A stretch of DNA of 64,000 bases, from contig NC_062259.1 in the NCBI RefSeq assembly GCF_905475465.1, positions 4,846,501 through 4,910,500 on the forward strand, in the 5' to 3' direction. The notes below the pieces were generated by a model. That model did not search any database and was not told the DNA's origin. It was given only the letters and a program-made list of their open reading frames with translations. Every line of letters begins with the position of its first letter. Position 1 is the stretch's first letter. Shown here piece after piece: positions 13,601 through 28,600 of this stretch. The stretch is from Pieris napi (taxonomy: Eukaryota > Arthropoda > Insecta > Lepidoptera > Pieridae). The translations under genes and the position numbers were made by a program.

Positions 13601-16600
13601 GATTTTTTAGCGGAATTTGCGCTAACTTGTGTTTTCTTGGGGTTAAGTTGGACCCAAGTCCGATACCCCGCTTAGCTTAGTTTCGTCTTAAAACACAAAT
13701 TTTTTCCAGTATTTTTTGATTTCTACCCGAGAAATACCAGCATGGCAAGTGTAAAGAGACCCTAGTGCTATACATATAAATATATTCGTAATAATACTTA
13801 AAAGTCAATTTGAACTATAATACCATATCATGAATTTCAAGTGTTAGTGGAGGGGTTCCGGGAAGGTAAATTTTTATTTTTTGACATACTGATTTGTTGT
13901 CTTATCAACTTTCTTTTTTTATCTTACAAGCTAGACCGGTGTCCCGAATAGCAGAATAAGTATTTAAAAAAAATAAAGAATCGACTGTTAGGCGGTACGA
14001 TGTTCGCCAGGCCAGCTAGTCTATAATAAAAACTGTGTTTTCGTTTGTACGACGCGTGTTTTCCTTCAATCACTATAAACCATATAAGTATGCTTATAAA
14101 AATTATAACTGATGCCTTATTGATGCGTTTTTGTTTAGATATTAACAAAGCCAGCGGAAGCAGCAAAGCAACAAATGACCAAACGCTGCCAAGATTTAGC
14201 CTCGTTCATGGAAGGTCTAATAGACGAAGCCCCAACGAACGACGAAGACATCTGTGTTGATATTAAGGAGCCTGATAGCGCCTGTTATGTAAGTACTATG
14301 TGAAAGAAAAGGACAACATCATGAGTTGTATGATAAAAAATATGTTTTTATAGTAATATAGAACAGGTTTAAACGGGCAGGATGCTCACCTGAAGCTAAA
14401 GCTTAGGTTTCCTAGAAAAGAGGTGCCGTTTACTAACGGCCGTCATTTTACGGTAACAACCGTATAACGGCCATATTTACTTTTTAACACAATGCAAAAA
14501 AACATAATTTTCGCCCGTCCAAGTCACGTTTTCGCTCATTGTATTAATTAAATATGGGCACCGCTACACGCGAAAAACGTTGAACTAATGTTTATCACCG
14601 CTATGACGGCCGTCATGCAAATGCCAGCACTGCTATTTGACGTTACGGTGACACTCAACGTTCTCTAGGAAACCTACTCCGATGTTATTTATAGACAACG
14701 TATGGGTGACGTCACCCAATGCTATTACGCTAGATAACGGCACCGATTTTCTAGGAAACCTAAGCTTAAGTCATACAGGTTCGAGTGCGCTCGCGTTTTT
14801 TATATAAAAAATGTGAATATCTGACAAATGTTACTACTGAACAGTTTAATTCATCTCGCAAAACTAAGAAACTACCGAAAATAATTGAATTCTAAGCAGT
14901 GTTGGCGTAGTTCCTGGACTGCGTAATCGGACTAGACTGAGGCCTGATTCAGCCTGAGCCTCGGGCATTCCGATTACAGATTGGTACCAATGCTGTGTCG
15001 TGATAATTTCCTTAATAGGCAAAAAACATTTTGCTTATTAAAAAAATATCATGATACTGGACACGTCAAATAAAGGACGAAACGGGCATAGCTAGTTACT
15101 AACTGATTTTTTATATTTTTGACAGGACTTTTCAGTTCAGGAGCGTGATTCCGTAATGCTTGGCGGAATTTCTCCTCATCGCGATTATCAAGATAGCAAG
15201 TCTAGTGCTGAAACACAAATAAGTTACAAGCAACTTAATTACAGCCACACATTACAAAGGTCAGTCAAGTCAAAATATTTTTATTACATATTATTTGCAT
15301 TATTATTTACCATTTTAGTTAATCCATGTGGGTTTGTATAGGTCGGTTATCGAAAGCTGGCGCGTTCACAGTACTAACACTAATGCAATTTCACTATACA
15401 GTATGTTTAAAAATATAACTTTTTTTCCAAGCTATATATTTTAGTCTATTCTGGTTTTAGTAAGGTTGGGTGGGTTGTAAATAAATAAAAATGGGTCAAA
15501 TACATATAAATATTATGTGCATACGAGGGTGGATCCAAAAGTTCTAAGCCCGACCAAGAACGTAAAAGAGTAGTTTGTGTAAATAGTTTTTCATTTTTCG
15601 ACATAAGCTCCATCTAGCTCAACACACTTCACTTTTACTTCACTAACTATTCTTTCAATACTCCTCTTAGAAACCCCGGTCGCATCTGATGGCAAATTAA
15701 ATATAACATTTTTTCATTAAACTGTTTTTATCAAGATGCTTAAAATAATTAAAATCATTGTGCACCATTTCACGAGATTGCCCTGGTAATGTTTGAAAAA
15801 AGATCAACATGTACAGTAAAGATCAACATAAACAATAGCAAAAGAAAAACAATAACTGTCTCTTTTATACTCATAAGCTTGACCGAGCGCGAGAGAGACG
15901 GACAGTCTTTTCATGATGTATTTCAATTTGACATCACGTCTCGCGCTTATTCACAGACACTACACAAGCACAAAGTGTACATGTGTTGAAGCCGCCAGCT
16001 TTAGATAACATACTTATACCCACTTGGACATATATTTGTATATATAATTATATTTATTTTGTTTCAAGGTACTTTGACAGCTATTTACCTTACTCAGAAT
16101 ATGGAAATTTAGATTCTGGAGTGGACCAGTCGTCGTCTGAAAGAAAGTCTAACTCTGTCGGGTGATAATTTTATTTATTACTATGTTATATATATATGCA
16201 ACCAAATATTTATATTCAAACTTTTGACTTATAAATCATATCTGTCAGACAAAAGATACATGAACGATATGGTTTAGTTGGACTTTTCATGTAGAGTAAT
16301 ACTTTTTACATTTGAATAATCTTCAAGGAAAAGCAAGGCAAATTATTGCCTTCATTAAAGTTACGTAAAATTTAATTTGTTCATTATTTTAAAAGGTGAT
16401 TTTATTCACATGACATTAATTGTCAAATCCTTAAAAACTATTTTATTTTGACTACGCAATACAAAGATTTACAAAAGTAAACTAAAGCTTATTTCTGAAA
16501 TGACCAACATATTATAGTTTGAAATAGGTAATTGATGCATGGTATATGATAAAAAAATATGTATAACCTAGATGTGTTCTTTGCCCGTATAAAATTAAAT

Positions 16601-19600
16601 ATTCAAAAAGTCAAAAAACCATAGAGGCAGATATTAAGAGTTAGATTTTCTTCTGTATGTAAAGAAGGTAAGCGTCATAAAAGATAAAATTTCAGGATAA
16701 TTTCGCCACGGGATCTGGTAGATTCTGGTGATATGACCAGTTCGTGCGATTCGAGTGCAGCCCATTTGTCAAATACTACTACTCCTGTCACCCTGGGAAA
16801 CTACACATCTATCAGATTGACAGAGACTGCTTTAAACAAGTAAGTTTTTGAAATTGTATTTGTACAATTTCATGAAATCCTTCGAGCAAATTGTTCCTAA
16901 TAATTCTAAATGTTTGACAATTTAAATTAGTAGAAATCAGTTATTCCCGCTGACAATTAAGAAGAATCAAGAAGGTAGCTTCTCATCGAATACGTTAGAT
17001 CCATCTTTAGCTCTTGACTAAAGATTGATACGATGTTACGGTTCCACAATCGATGTTTTATCCAGGATCAGACCATTTTATACAAAGCCGTGTTTAGTTT
17101 TAATATTAATCATCTAAATTTGTTGTTACTGTCAGATTCCATTGTCATTATGCCACAGAGCTCATAAATTAACAACTTGAAAGTCTAATCAGTTTAAATC
17201 CGGTAATACTTGTGGTTTATTCGATTACACATTATTTATAGATCTACAAATTAACGACTAGTAAAACCGTTAGTTTAGAACTAATTTGACTTGTTATTTT
17301 ATAGGATCTGTGACATAATGAGATCGTCATGTGTCAATCTTAACTTCCACAGTTGACAGACGTACAGGCTTGTGTAAAAGGAAGTAAAGAGATACAATTT
17401 CTTTACATATACCATTATTTAATGTCATCCAGATCTGCTAATGCTATGTAATGATTTGGATGTAATTTATTGTTACTACTTATATACCCTGAGTAAAGTT
17501 AAGTATCCGACATAAATAAAAACTGAATTTAATATTATTTCTAGGCATAACTCGATTATGGAGAAAGAGTTAATGAAGATTCATAAGCAGATCAAATTAT
17601 TAAACAAAGATGAAAAAAAAAAGTCTTCGAAGGAATCCAGGCTCAAGAAGAAGGAACATCTTGCGCGTTGTAATGCATCTTTCTTCTCCACATCTGCTAG
17701 GATATCTACTGTTGATTCCGAGGTAATTAAAGCTTTAACAAATGTATTATATCTCTAAGCTAAACATGTGTATTCAACTTAAAGAAATTACTTTGCTATG
17801 CGTTTATACAATTTACGACTGCGTCTTAAAGTGCTTAATTTTAAAGGACCACATTGCCCGTGTGTGTTACTTTGTATAAAATTATATAATTTACAAGACG
17901 TTTTTATGATATGTTATATATTAATGTTATATAGTATATAACTGTCACTTGTTTATGTGCTAAGTTTTTGTGAGAAATAAATAAAGATTATTATTAATAT
18001 TAATGATATCTTAACATGTTAACAACAAGTAACATTTTCCAGTCTATTGGCCTGAAGCGTTCGTCCAAGCAATCAGATATTGCTAACATCAAGCAGAGGT
18101 GTGCTACTGTGAAGTTGCCAAGACGGCACGACAATACGGACGACGTTCGGCCTTCAACCTCGCAGAACAATACCACTAGTAAGTTTTAAATATACTGAAA
18201 AAAAATTAAAATTGTCTCTTTCTAATTTTCCATGTTACAATATGCTTACTATGTTTTTAGTCATATTTTATCTATGTATGGCTTTCGAAAGAGAGTCTGA
18301 TGCCTGATCTTTCAATGTATCTGTAGAGCCAGGGGGCAAATTGGGTTTGCAATGTTTCGATGTCGATAATAATAAAACTTGACTTAAAAAGTTTTTTTAA
18401 TAGACAGGTACTTGAGATTTATAAGTCTAAGATGTGTAAATCTAATAGATTTACAAATCATAAAACAGATACATAAATCTGAGGCCCAGACCCAAAAAGA
18501 AAGGTTGTAGCGCCACTGATTTTTTTTACTTGAGATAATTATTTGGTTTTTCCAGTATCTGCTCCAATGATCCCCGCTGTGAACAACATGGATAACTTCT
18601 TCCTTGGTATTCCTCAACCGATGTCTTTAGTGAACCCTGCAGTTACAGGTAAATATTAGGCTTCGGAGAACATTGAATTTTGATATTGAGGGTGGAATAG
18701 ACAGATTGTTCGAGTAGCCGGTGGGGTGTAACGTGAAGAATAATATTATTACAACTTAAATTTTTTAATTTATTAAAATTTAAAAAATATCAGGTATGGT
18801 TCCCGTTTGCTACGTGCCTGCAACGCCACAGCAATTGTCAGGGGACGGAACGATAAACAAACCTAATCAAAACACCGTCAATCAGGCATTTGCTGGTAAG
18901 TGTAATTTTTTTTTACTCTTTTTAAATCGTTTCTTTCATAGGAGAAATATTCTTTTAAATCTTGTTGGTTGTTACACTATGTAGATTTAGACTTTAGAGG
19001 ATATGTATTATTTACAGTGCCTTGTGTAATGTATGGTCAGCCGATTTATAGTACCCCGTTATTATTTCCGGCGGTAAACCCACAAATGCAACAGATGCAG
19101 AACATGCAACAGATTCAGCATATGCAACAAATGCAGCACATGCATCAAATGCAACAAATGCAACAGATGCAGCAAGATTTTATGACACAAAACTTTGATA
19201 CAGCGACAATGCATTCCCTAAAACTGCCAAACACCACTTATCAGGAGGTGAGAAATATTTCGTGTGTCACTCGTTCAAATGGGGTTGTAACACATTGAGG
19301 TTGAAAACGTGTACGCGCGTGAAATAGTTTTAAGACTAATCCCAGAGCTAAACAGAATAGTATATTTCATTACGAGTGCGGAAAGCTTGTCATTGCAAAG
19401 AGTTCCGACAAATGTCTACCCGAGCCGAGGCGCAGCCGAAGGTGAGGGTTGACAGTCGGAACAAGTTGCAATGATGGTTCCGCACGTGTACTGAACGACT
19501 ATTTTTAATACAGTTGCGAAAAAATTAAGCAATTTAATAAAATAATAAAAACACAATAAACTCAACTAACTAATCATTTATTTCTTATAAAAGTTATAAT

Positions 19601-22600
19601 TCACATATACATTGAAATTGGTACAGTTTTTTATACTAACTGGGGAAGTTTTAGGTTGCATATTTACTGTTTGAGACAAACTATTATTAATTTCGTATGA
19701 TTGTTCATGTATGCTTGTCAAAGGTGTTATACAATGGCGTTTGCTAGTTGATGGAATTGGATCTGATGAATTATCATTATTAACGAAGGTAGATGGACGA
19801 ACGTTCTCTTCAGTATTGTCATGTGAAGGAGACGGACTGGACTTTAAATTAATGGATTGTGTGATTTTTTCCCCAGTTTCTAGTTTGTTGTTTAATGAAT
19901 CAGCAATATAGCCTTCTGCAACTTTGTCTGACTTCCAACCTCCTAGTCGGTTTAAGGACGTCAAATTGGCTCCTGAATCCGCCAATAATGTAGCAGAGGT
20001 CCTCCTGAAGCTGTGCCCAGTATAATACTCAGCATCCGGCAGACCAAGAAACGTAGCTATTTCTTTTGGGATATTACCAAATTTGTTTATCCCGATTGCT
20101 TGAGCTGTACACTTTCCTTTTTGATAATTTTGGAAAAAACGGTCGGTTTTTGCTTTTTGGGACCGCTGATTCATAAATTTTTGCACTATTCTAAGAAAAT
20201 CTCCTTCAACAACAAAGCTTCTCGGTATCTTATTTTTTGTATTCGGAATCTTGATTAGTAGCATTTTTCCATGGGCTTCAATATCTTTTAAAGTAATATT
20301 GGCTAACTCCTCTCTGCGGCAAGCTCCAACAACGCCAAAAATCAGCGCAACCTACAAAAAAAAGGGATTTGATTAATATTTTTTTAAATAATATATTGAC
20401 TGTATTTTGCGATTTCGTAAACTGAATACTAAAGAAAAATATAAGTATTTATTAATAAATTACCTTTGTGGCTAAATAACGATCATCGGAAGCTTCGTTC
20501 AAAAACCTTTCCACTTCATTCGATGTTAATATTTTCGACTTTTTAGTTGTAAAACCGTCTGATTGAGAAAGCTTTTAGTTTTGGGTATTCACTTATATCC
20601 ACGTTGTTCCTTATTTTCAGCATACTTTACGTAGAAGGTTTTAATTTTTCTGAGAGTTCGTAGAAGTATGCCAACATAACATTTTCTGAAAAACTATTTC
20701 CTTTTTTCTCTTCTCTCCACGTAATAAATTCGTCGTATGTAGACTTTTTGACTATTCCGGTAAAATGTTCTCCGAAGCATTTTGTGCAATTATACTGAGT
20801 TCCGGTGGTGTTAATTCAAACAAACAACTACACTCGCAAGAACAATTTTGGAAAATGGGGCCAACCGTAAAAGAATATAATCAGAGTTTTTTTTTTGTTT
20901 ACACCCATTCTGGGTAGGCAAAGGGAACTATGCCCATACAGCCAAATCTTCAGTAGAATTTTTTTATTGATATGAAATGAAAATGAAATTTAAACAGATG
21001 AAATGAAATGAAACCCAACCTAACTCATTGAATCAAATCATTAAATCTGATATTTAAACAAATTAGTAGCTTCTTTAAAGAAATATATGCATGAATCATA
21101 CACACTTCTATGATTTTTTTTAGTAAAAACTTCGTGGTTGGTTTTTTCTTTTTAATAGACATTATTTTGACAGTTGGGAAAGAGAACGCACGAGTTCGGA
21201 AATAGTAAAGAAAAAGCACGAGTGTGTAATAGGCCACATCCCGAACGCTATACGTCCCTGCAATACGCCACTTTTTGAGCAACTGTATTAAAAATTAGTT
21301 TTCGTATCTATTCCAACGTTATTATTATGTCTAATGTGTAAAAGTAAAATTAGCACGAATTATTTTATGTTGACGTCAATATTTATACATACGTAATTTC
21401 ACGACCCCGTTTGAAGGATTAGTTTTTTTTAGTTAATGATTGCTATTGCAATGCCTTTGAAATATTTTGATCGGCATTGATAGAAATTTACATTAACAAC
21501 CCTGCCAAATCTTTTCTAAAACAGCTAACCCGTTAGGATCAATCGGTTGGTTGCTCCGGTGTTATTAAAATAATGTATGTAATAGAGGTATTGCGTATGT
21601 ATTATGAATATAGTTAATACAATTCAATGATTGATATTTGCAGACACTTTGGATATTGTGCTTTTTTATTCATGTTACCGGTAAAACTGCAATATGGGAA
21701 ACAATTTTAAATTAGTATTTATTATTTAGACAATATTGGTATACATTTGTAATGTATGTCCCAAAAAATTGTTACCTAAGTAATATGAGTATTTAAGACA
21801 GTACTGCAGATAATATATGAAAATTATATCTGTCGATTAATTCGTATAAGTATTTAGCGAGTAGAGAGAACTTATAAAAGGGAAGTATAAATTTTGTTTG
21901 CCTATTCCGCATACTTTCAATTATTTGATTTTGTTTATCCTGAATGCAGTTTCGTAGCTAACGAACAGCGCTCTTCTTAGCAATGCTTAATTTGTGTACA
22001 TTTCTTTTGTAATCGAACACCATATAGAGTTGTTTTGCTTATAAAAACAAAAACAAAACAAACTCAAACTCAAAAATATCTTTATTCATATAGGTAAACC
22101 AGTACACTTATGAATCGTCAACAACGCACTGAATTTGAACTTAAATTTACCGAAATGGGAAATACAATAATTGCTATTCTTGTGTGGGATCATAAATTAA
22201 AATATATAAAATGTATAATTGTGTCGATGGCCATTAATTTGGCCTGTGTGTGCTGGTTGCGAAATGTATTCATGATTGCAATAATTCGCAGGCTTGTAAA
22301 CTCACTTTTCCAACGAAGAGTAAGTCGATCACTACAGCAGTATTGAAAGAGGAACGGGGAGGAAAACTGACTCAATCAAAGAAAGAAGGAAGTGGTGATA
22401 GTCGTTCATCAGCCGCTGTTTCCCTGCTGGTATGTTTCTCAAGACTTCAATTTTTTAATGTGTACTTGGTATATCATTTTGATAAATCTCGTAGGGTTCA
22501 GCCTGCGTTTGCAATATAAGCGGCAAAAATGTAATCATTTACGACATCACATTAGAAACCTCAAAAAATAACAGTATTTCTCCAATATTTTATGAATGTT

Positions 22601-25600
22601 ATTCATATATACATATAAACCTCTTCAATCAGTCTATATATTTAAAAAAATCGCATCAAAATCCGTTGCGTAGTTTTAAAGATTAAGGCATACATAGGGA
22701 TATAGGGACAGAGAAAGCGACTTGTTTTATACTATGTAGTGATAACGTGAGACTTTGTTTAATCTTTGTGATACGAAGCTTTCATGATAAGCGTAGTACT
22801 TAGATAAAAAAGTAATATTTAGTAAAAGACTGTAATCACACGAAATTACACATTTGTATACATAACTTTAGGTTCTCTCGTATGGAGATTAATATTTATG
22901 TAAGATATGTATGAGTTTCTTACTTTCGCCTTCGAGTATTATAGTGTTTGAGCGGTTGATAATTCAATAATTCTCAATCACACATATTTTATATGAAAAT
23001 AAACGGCAGGTCCATCTTTTCACGTGCTATTGATATTTACAGAGTACAAAAACCAGCGAAAGCAAAATAAAGACAAGAGTGACAAACAGCGAAGATACAG
23101 TTGACAAAACTGATGAGGAATCGAGCTATTCTTCGTTCTATTCCAACTTCTTTAAGAGCGAATCGGGAAGTGCAGAAGACAGTGATGTTAAAAAGGTATG
23201 TCGACAAATAAAAATACATTACATTACATATGTATCCTATTGTAAACATTTATATTAAAAAAAAAAAAATATTGGTTGTTTGTAAAGTAGGTTTACGATC
23301 GAGATGTTTACGTGATAACGTCTTATTGGTGATATAAGTTTTTGGGAAGTAAGGAATTAATGAAGATAACAATTTTTTCAAATTTTAAATTACATCTATC
23401 GTTTTATTCACACTTTTGATGATAAATTTCGGGTGTAAATGACAAGCGCTCGAGATGAGACGGGAGATCGGTCCGTCTCTCTCTCGTTATACCTGCGATC
23501 GCGCTCGTGAGGTTTTGGTGTGACACAAGTTTCTGAACATGTCACCCGACTAAAACGATTTTAAAGACTTTATCACGTCAAAAACTTATGGAAAATTTAT
23601 TAATTAAGCATTTCCTAACCAATTCAACTTAGGGTCCTTATAGAAAAGAGCGATCTAATTAAAAGGAGAGTAAAGCAGCCCTGTTACATTGAGGATGTCA
23701 CTTAACATCAGATGAGCCCCTTGCTAGTATTCTCCGGTTCTATAAAAAAAAGTTCCTTTCAAGAGAGCACGATCCACTATACAAAAATAATGCGTAACAA
23801 CTAAAGAGCGCCCGTCGCCAGTTACACCTTTCCTCGCTGCTTTTCGGTGTTATACGACATCGTCAACCAGAATGCCTTAAGAACCATCGTGAACCAGGCA
23901 GCTGAAACTGACAGGCGACGTACACGACGAACGAAAAACGTTACGGCGCGTACATTGGTCAATAATCCCCAAAAATTGCGTGACGTATTACTTGAACGCT
24001 CCCAAACATAATAAAAAAAAGGGTGTGTGTACTTATGTACGCGCGTAAGAAGTTATACTACTTTGGCATTATTACGAGTACAAATAGTATTTGATTGCAT
24101 GCAAATAATTAATTACAATTAAATTATCAAAGATTGGAAAAGGAGTCATTATAGTCAATAAAGTTCAGTCTACATTTGAAAAATTAAATAAATAAATATT
24201 TATTATTATTTATTTAATTTTACATTAATTGTTACATTAAATGTAACATAAATTCTATTATTATTCAAATGTTGTTTTTAAATTATGTCCAATGCCGTAG
24301 CATCTTCCGGGGCAACTTCATTCTGTTAATTTTGTGTCACGGTGCGCGCGCATCGTAAAATTTCAATCTAATCAATTTTTCATAACGCGCCTAAAGAAGT
24401 ATAACTTCAAACATAAAAAATTGTATAGGTTCTGTATCACTCATACATAAACTTTTAAACCGGTTTTTAAAACCGTTTGACGAGATAGTTAACTATCTCG
24501 TCAAATAGTCCATTGTTGTTTCAGCTTTGGACAGGCGCATCCAGTTCCTTTGATAAGACTAAAGGTGCTTCTAAGACGTCTAGACGAAAGATGGACCCTC
24601 CCTGGATGGAGAAAGTAAGTCTACATTTAAAATGCATTTTGCGACAGCAAAAATCATGTATCTCTATATATTTATAATATAAAAATGAATCGCAAAATGT
24701 GTTGGTAAGCGCATAACTCAACAACGCCTGGACCAATTTGGCCAATTCTTTTTTTTAAATGTTCGTTGAAGTTCAAAGATGGTTTTTACGGCGAGAAAAA
24801 TTCGAATAATTGCCGGGAAAACCCTAAAAACAGCCCTTTTCTTTTTCCCATACAAATGTTTTCTAACTAAAACGTAGTCAATTTGAGCTTTATTGCTATT
24901 GTATTAAGTTCATATTAAATTACAAGCAATCACTGTTGTCTAAGCAATGTAGGTGTGTTCCTTACATCAAAGATCATATCTATCAAAACAGTGTGCGTGT
25001 GTGCGTTGGAGCACAGAATACATCGTTGGATGAGTTTAATGTCGCGTTCCGAAACTCGGGTTTCTTATGAATTACTTTCGGCACGCAAGATAGAATGTAT
25101 CAGTGTTCACGTTATTACATCAGTCAGAATCAGACCAAACTCCGATCTGAAGAGTATATTCACCTTCGAGATGCGATTAATACTGATGGAAATGCACAGA
25201 TTGTCGGTCGGATGACTATTCTTCCAGCAAGCATCGGAAGCTCGGCATATGCACGAATATGCTTAAAGGCCGATTTACATTATCTTAGGGTTTAGGAGAG
25301 TGCTTTAGTACAACTTGAAAGGCAAGGCATGTCGTATGTTCGTCATTATGGTACAGCAGATTTGTTCATCACATTTAATCCGCAATGGATAGAAATCAAG
25401 CAGGAGTTATTCCCTGGCCAATCACCCATTGATCGTTATGATATTACAGCCAGAGTCTTTAGACAAAAGTTGAAATCATAATGGATTTCATCGTAATACA
25501 TTACGTGTTTGGTGAGACACGCTGCTGGATGTATTCTGTGGAGTGGCAGAAACGAGGATTGCCACATGCACACATTTTGATTTGGTTGGTTGAAAAGATA

Positions 25601-28600
25601 AGGCCAAATGAAGTTAATGCAGTGATATCAGCTGAAATCCCTAATGTTCAAGTAGATCCGGATAGGATGGCATAAGTTAGTTATCAAAAACATGATACGT
25701 GGTCCCATCAAAATTCACCGTATATGATGGATGGTAAATCTTCAAAACGATATCCACGGACATTAATATTGGAAACAATTACTGGTAATGACGGTTATCC
25801 ATTTTATCGTCGCCGATTGACAGCAGACAATGGAAAATCAACAATTGTCAAACTTGCACTCGCTTCGTCGGGAATCACAGCAACTTTGCTTGAAGGTGGT
25901 CGAACAGCCCATTCAGCACTAAAATTGCCTTTAAGTGTGACGGTTCTGTTCAGGAGAATTTTTAGCCACGACTATTAAATACGTAGGAACAAAAAACTGC
26001 CACATTACAAATCTTTTTGACAGGACGAAGTCTGTCGGGTCCGCTATGTATATGTATAAAATTAATATATTTTTGACAGTATTTGTTGCACATATGTACG
26101 TGCATTGTTTTGCCCTACTTGACTTAATTGGTATATTGCAATTGTGTTTTTTTAAAAAGCTAGTATAGTTTTTTTTTAAAGAAAATTAATGTTTTTCTTT
26201 AAAATACTTATCTGTTTAAAAATTATAACTTGTTGTTTGATTTAGGTGTGTGTGACGTCTGAACTTATTTACCAATACCAAATGCTACCTAAAAATATCA
26301 ATGAAGTGCTGTCACGTGACCAAGAGCTATTGCAAACTATAGAACAGGTAATTATTGTATATTGTATTGACTATTGCGCTTCGATGAAAAGCTTCAAGTA
26401 TAAAAATTACTTATGATCAAAAAATTCTCATGAAAATCATGTGACACGGCCTTGTTTCACCGGTTTTTAATAGAAAAATCTGTTATTAAACAGCAGAAGG
26501 ATGTTAGAAATTCGACGCGAAATTGTTTTATCTGAAAATCATAAATTATTTAAAATTTGTATCAAACTCAAAGTCAACATCATTTATTCATTTAGTCACT
26601 AAAGTCACTAAACATATTAAATACTAAATGTTTCTAATTTTACATTTACTGCCAGTTCTCAAATCAAGGGCGTAGAACGGGAGAGAAGAACTGGCAATAA
26701 ACTCTCCGCCACTCTTTAAACGCCAAGTTTTTACACGCTTTATATTAGCTTCACCTGTATGTATCCGACTCCTTCGGACTCGATTTTGACCCACTTTTAA
26801 CGGACAGATTTAATTCAAACTTTGCGCACCTGTCAAAGATCGATGACAAAGCAATAATCCGAAGAAAAAAAATAAAAACAATTTAACTAAAAAATAAATA
26901 ATAGTTTAAAAAAACTAGAACACACGCTTTTAAAGCACATCAAACTAAAAAGTGAAAAATAATTGCTTGGGTTGCTCGATAGACGAAAAATATGGCACAG
27001 AGTGCCCCACGCTTTTTCACAATAATACCAGTATTTTTTGTTCTTTACCATTTTCAGCCTAAATTAGGAATTTTTGTTTTACACAATGTTTGTAAGGAGC
27101 TGCAACCATTACCATGTTCAACATGACATCTTAAGTATTGAATAGTTAATTAATAATAATAAAAACTAAGATTTGTCCTCTATCAGCATTAGGATTAAAT
27201 AAAAGCACGCACTTACATTCTCGTGGGAAAAACACGCAAGTCAATAAGATCCTTATCTGCTAAATGACTTCTTCGAAACCTGATCTTCAAGAATGGTTCC
27301 GATTCGATCATCAATAGTCCAGGAGGGATAACCTTCTCTTAGAATATATAGAGCCACCAGCTTCTTGCTTACTTAAGGGCAGAAGCAAACGTTCTATATA
27401 CTTAGAGCTGAAGGATCACCTAACGTACATCGCGCCCCTTGGACACTCACTCTGCCAGCGTGCGAATGCGTGTTCGGCCCTTTTAGAATCGGTAGGCTTC
27501 TTTTAAATTCTTCAATTAAAAGGGATTTCTCATTTTTCAGCCTTCATTAGTGAACGACCAATTGGGGCAGTTATATATAGATCTTCAGCTTGAGGGTGTT
27601 GAGACAAGGCTGACTTTAGAGGAAGGCATTACGAGTTCAAGCAGCTCTGGCGAAGATAACTTCGTTCGAAAGACTAAAGTACAGGTAAAATTCTTTTACC
27701 TATATATTTTTTTTATGTGGTATATTGGTACCTTGTTTAACACAGGTGGGCTGAAAATTTTGTAGGGTTTATTTTTTTAAATAGAATTTGATTTGATTAT
27801 TCGATATAGTTACAAGAGCGATATAACGATTATATAGCTCATACAATTTTTAGATATAATTTCTGTAGTACAATTTGTCTCTATCCTCAAAATAGGCTTC
27901 ATTAACCAAGTGGTTTGCTAAAAATAATAAAAAAGTTGAGAAGGCTCAACTGTTGATTTTGCTGGTCCAGGTTTATTTCGCCAAAAAACAATGCTTTAAT
28001 AACACACGAAATTCCTTTTTATCCATTTTTTTACACAAATATAGTTCCTTCACTCAAAATACTATATCTCACAAATAGTACGACAGTTGTCAAATTTATA
28101 CACGTGTCTTTTGAAGGAAAGGCGAACTAAAAATCATATTAATTTAGTACTAGTAGCGCTATCTATGCGTTAGCCTTCAAACTTTTCAGCCCACCTTATA
28201 GTATGCCAACACAGTTTAATATAAGGTACAACTTTTTTGTTTAAATACCGACAAAAACATTGTGTGTGTGCTGTAGTTTTGTTTACTTATTTTTTCTATT
28301 TCTTCAAACGCCCGTAGTTCAACGTAGTGTTTCCATGTTTATATAATATTAGTAGACTCGGCCAAGCATTGCTGTGGCTAAGGTTGTTGTTATATTACAT
28401 AGTAGTAAACTATTCAAGGGAAACGGTAGGAGAACACCAGTCATGGGGACCACCATGCTTTTTTAGTTGTTATGCCATTAAATTGTAGCTTTAATGTGGA
28501 ACGTTGGTTTAGGAGTCCATAGCGGACAAACAACGTGACACGTAATTTATATAATATATTAAGATGATTCAATCGTTTGATAAGATAAGCAACCTCATTA

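Noticed and set aside
13238..13675. 145-codon plus-strand frame as a host gene
   Set aside because: Starts within dispersed repeat family A, with no protein-like features, no consistent splice context, and open frames in several phases.
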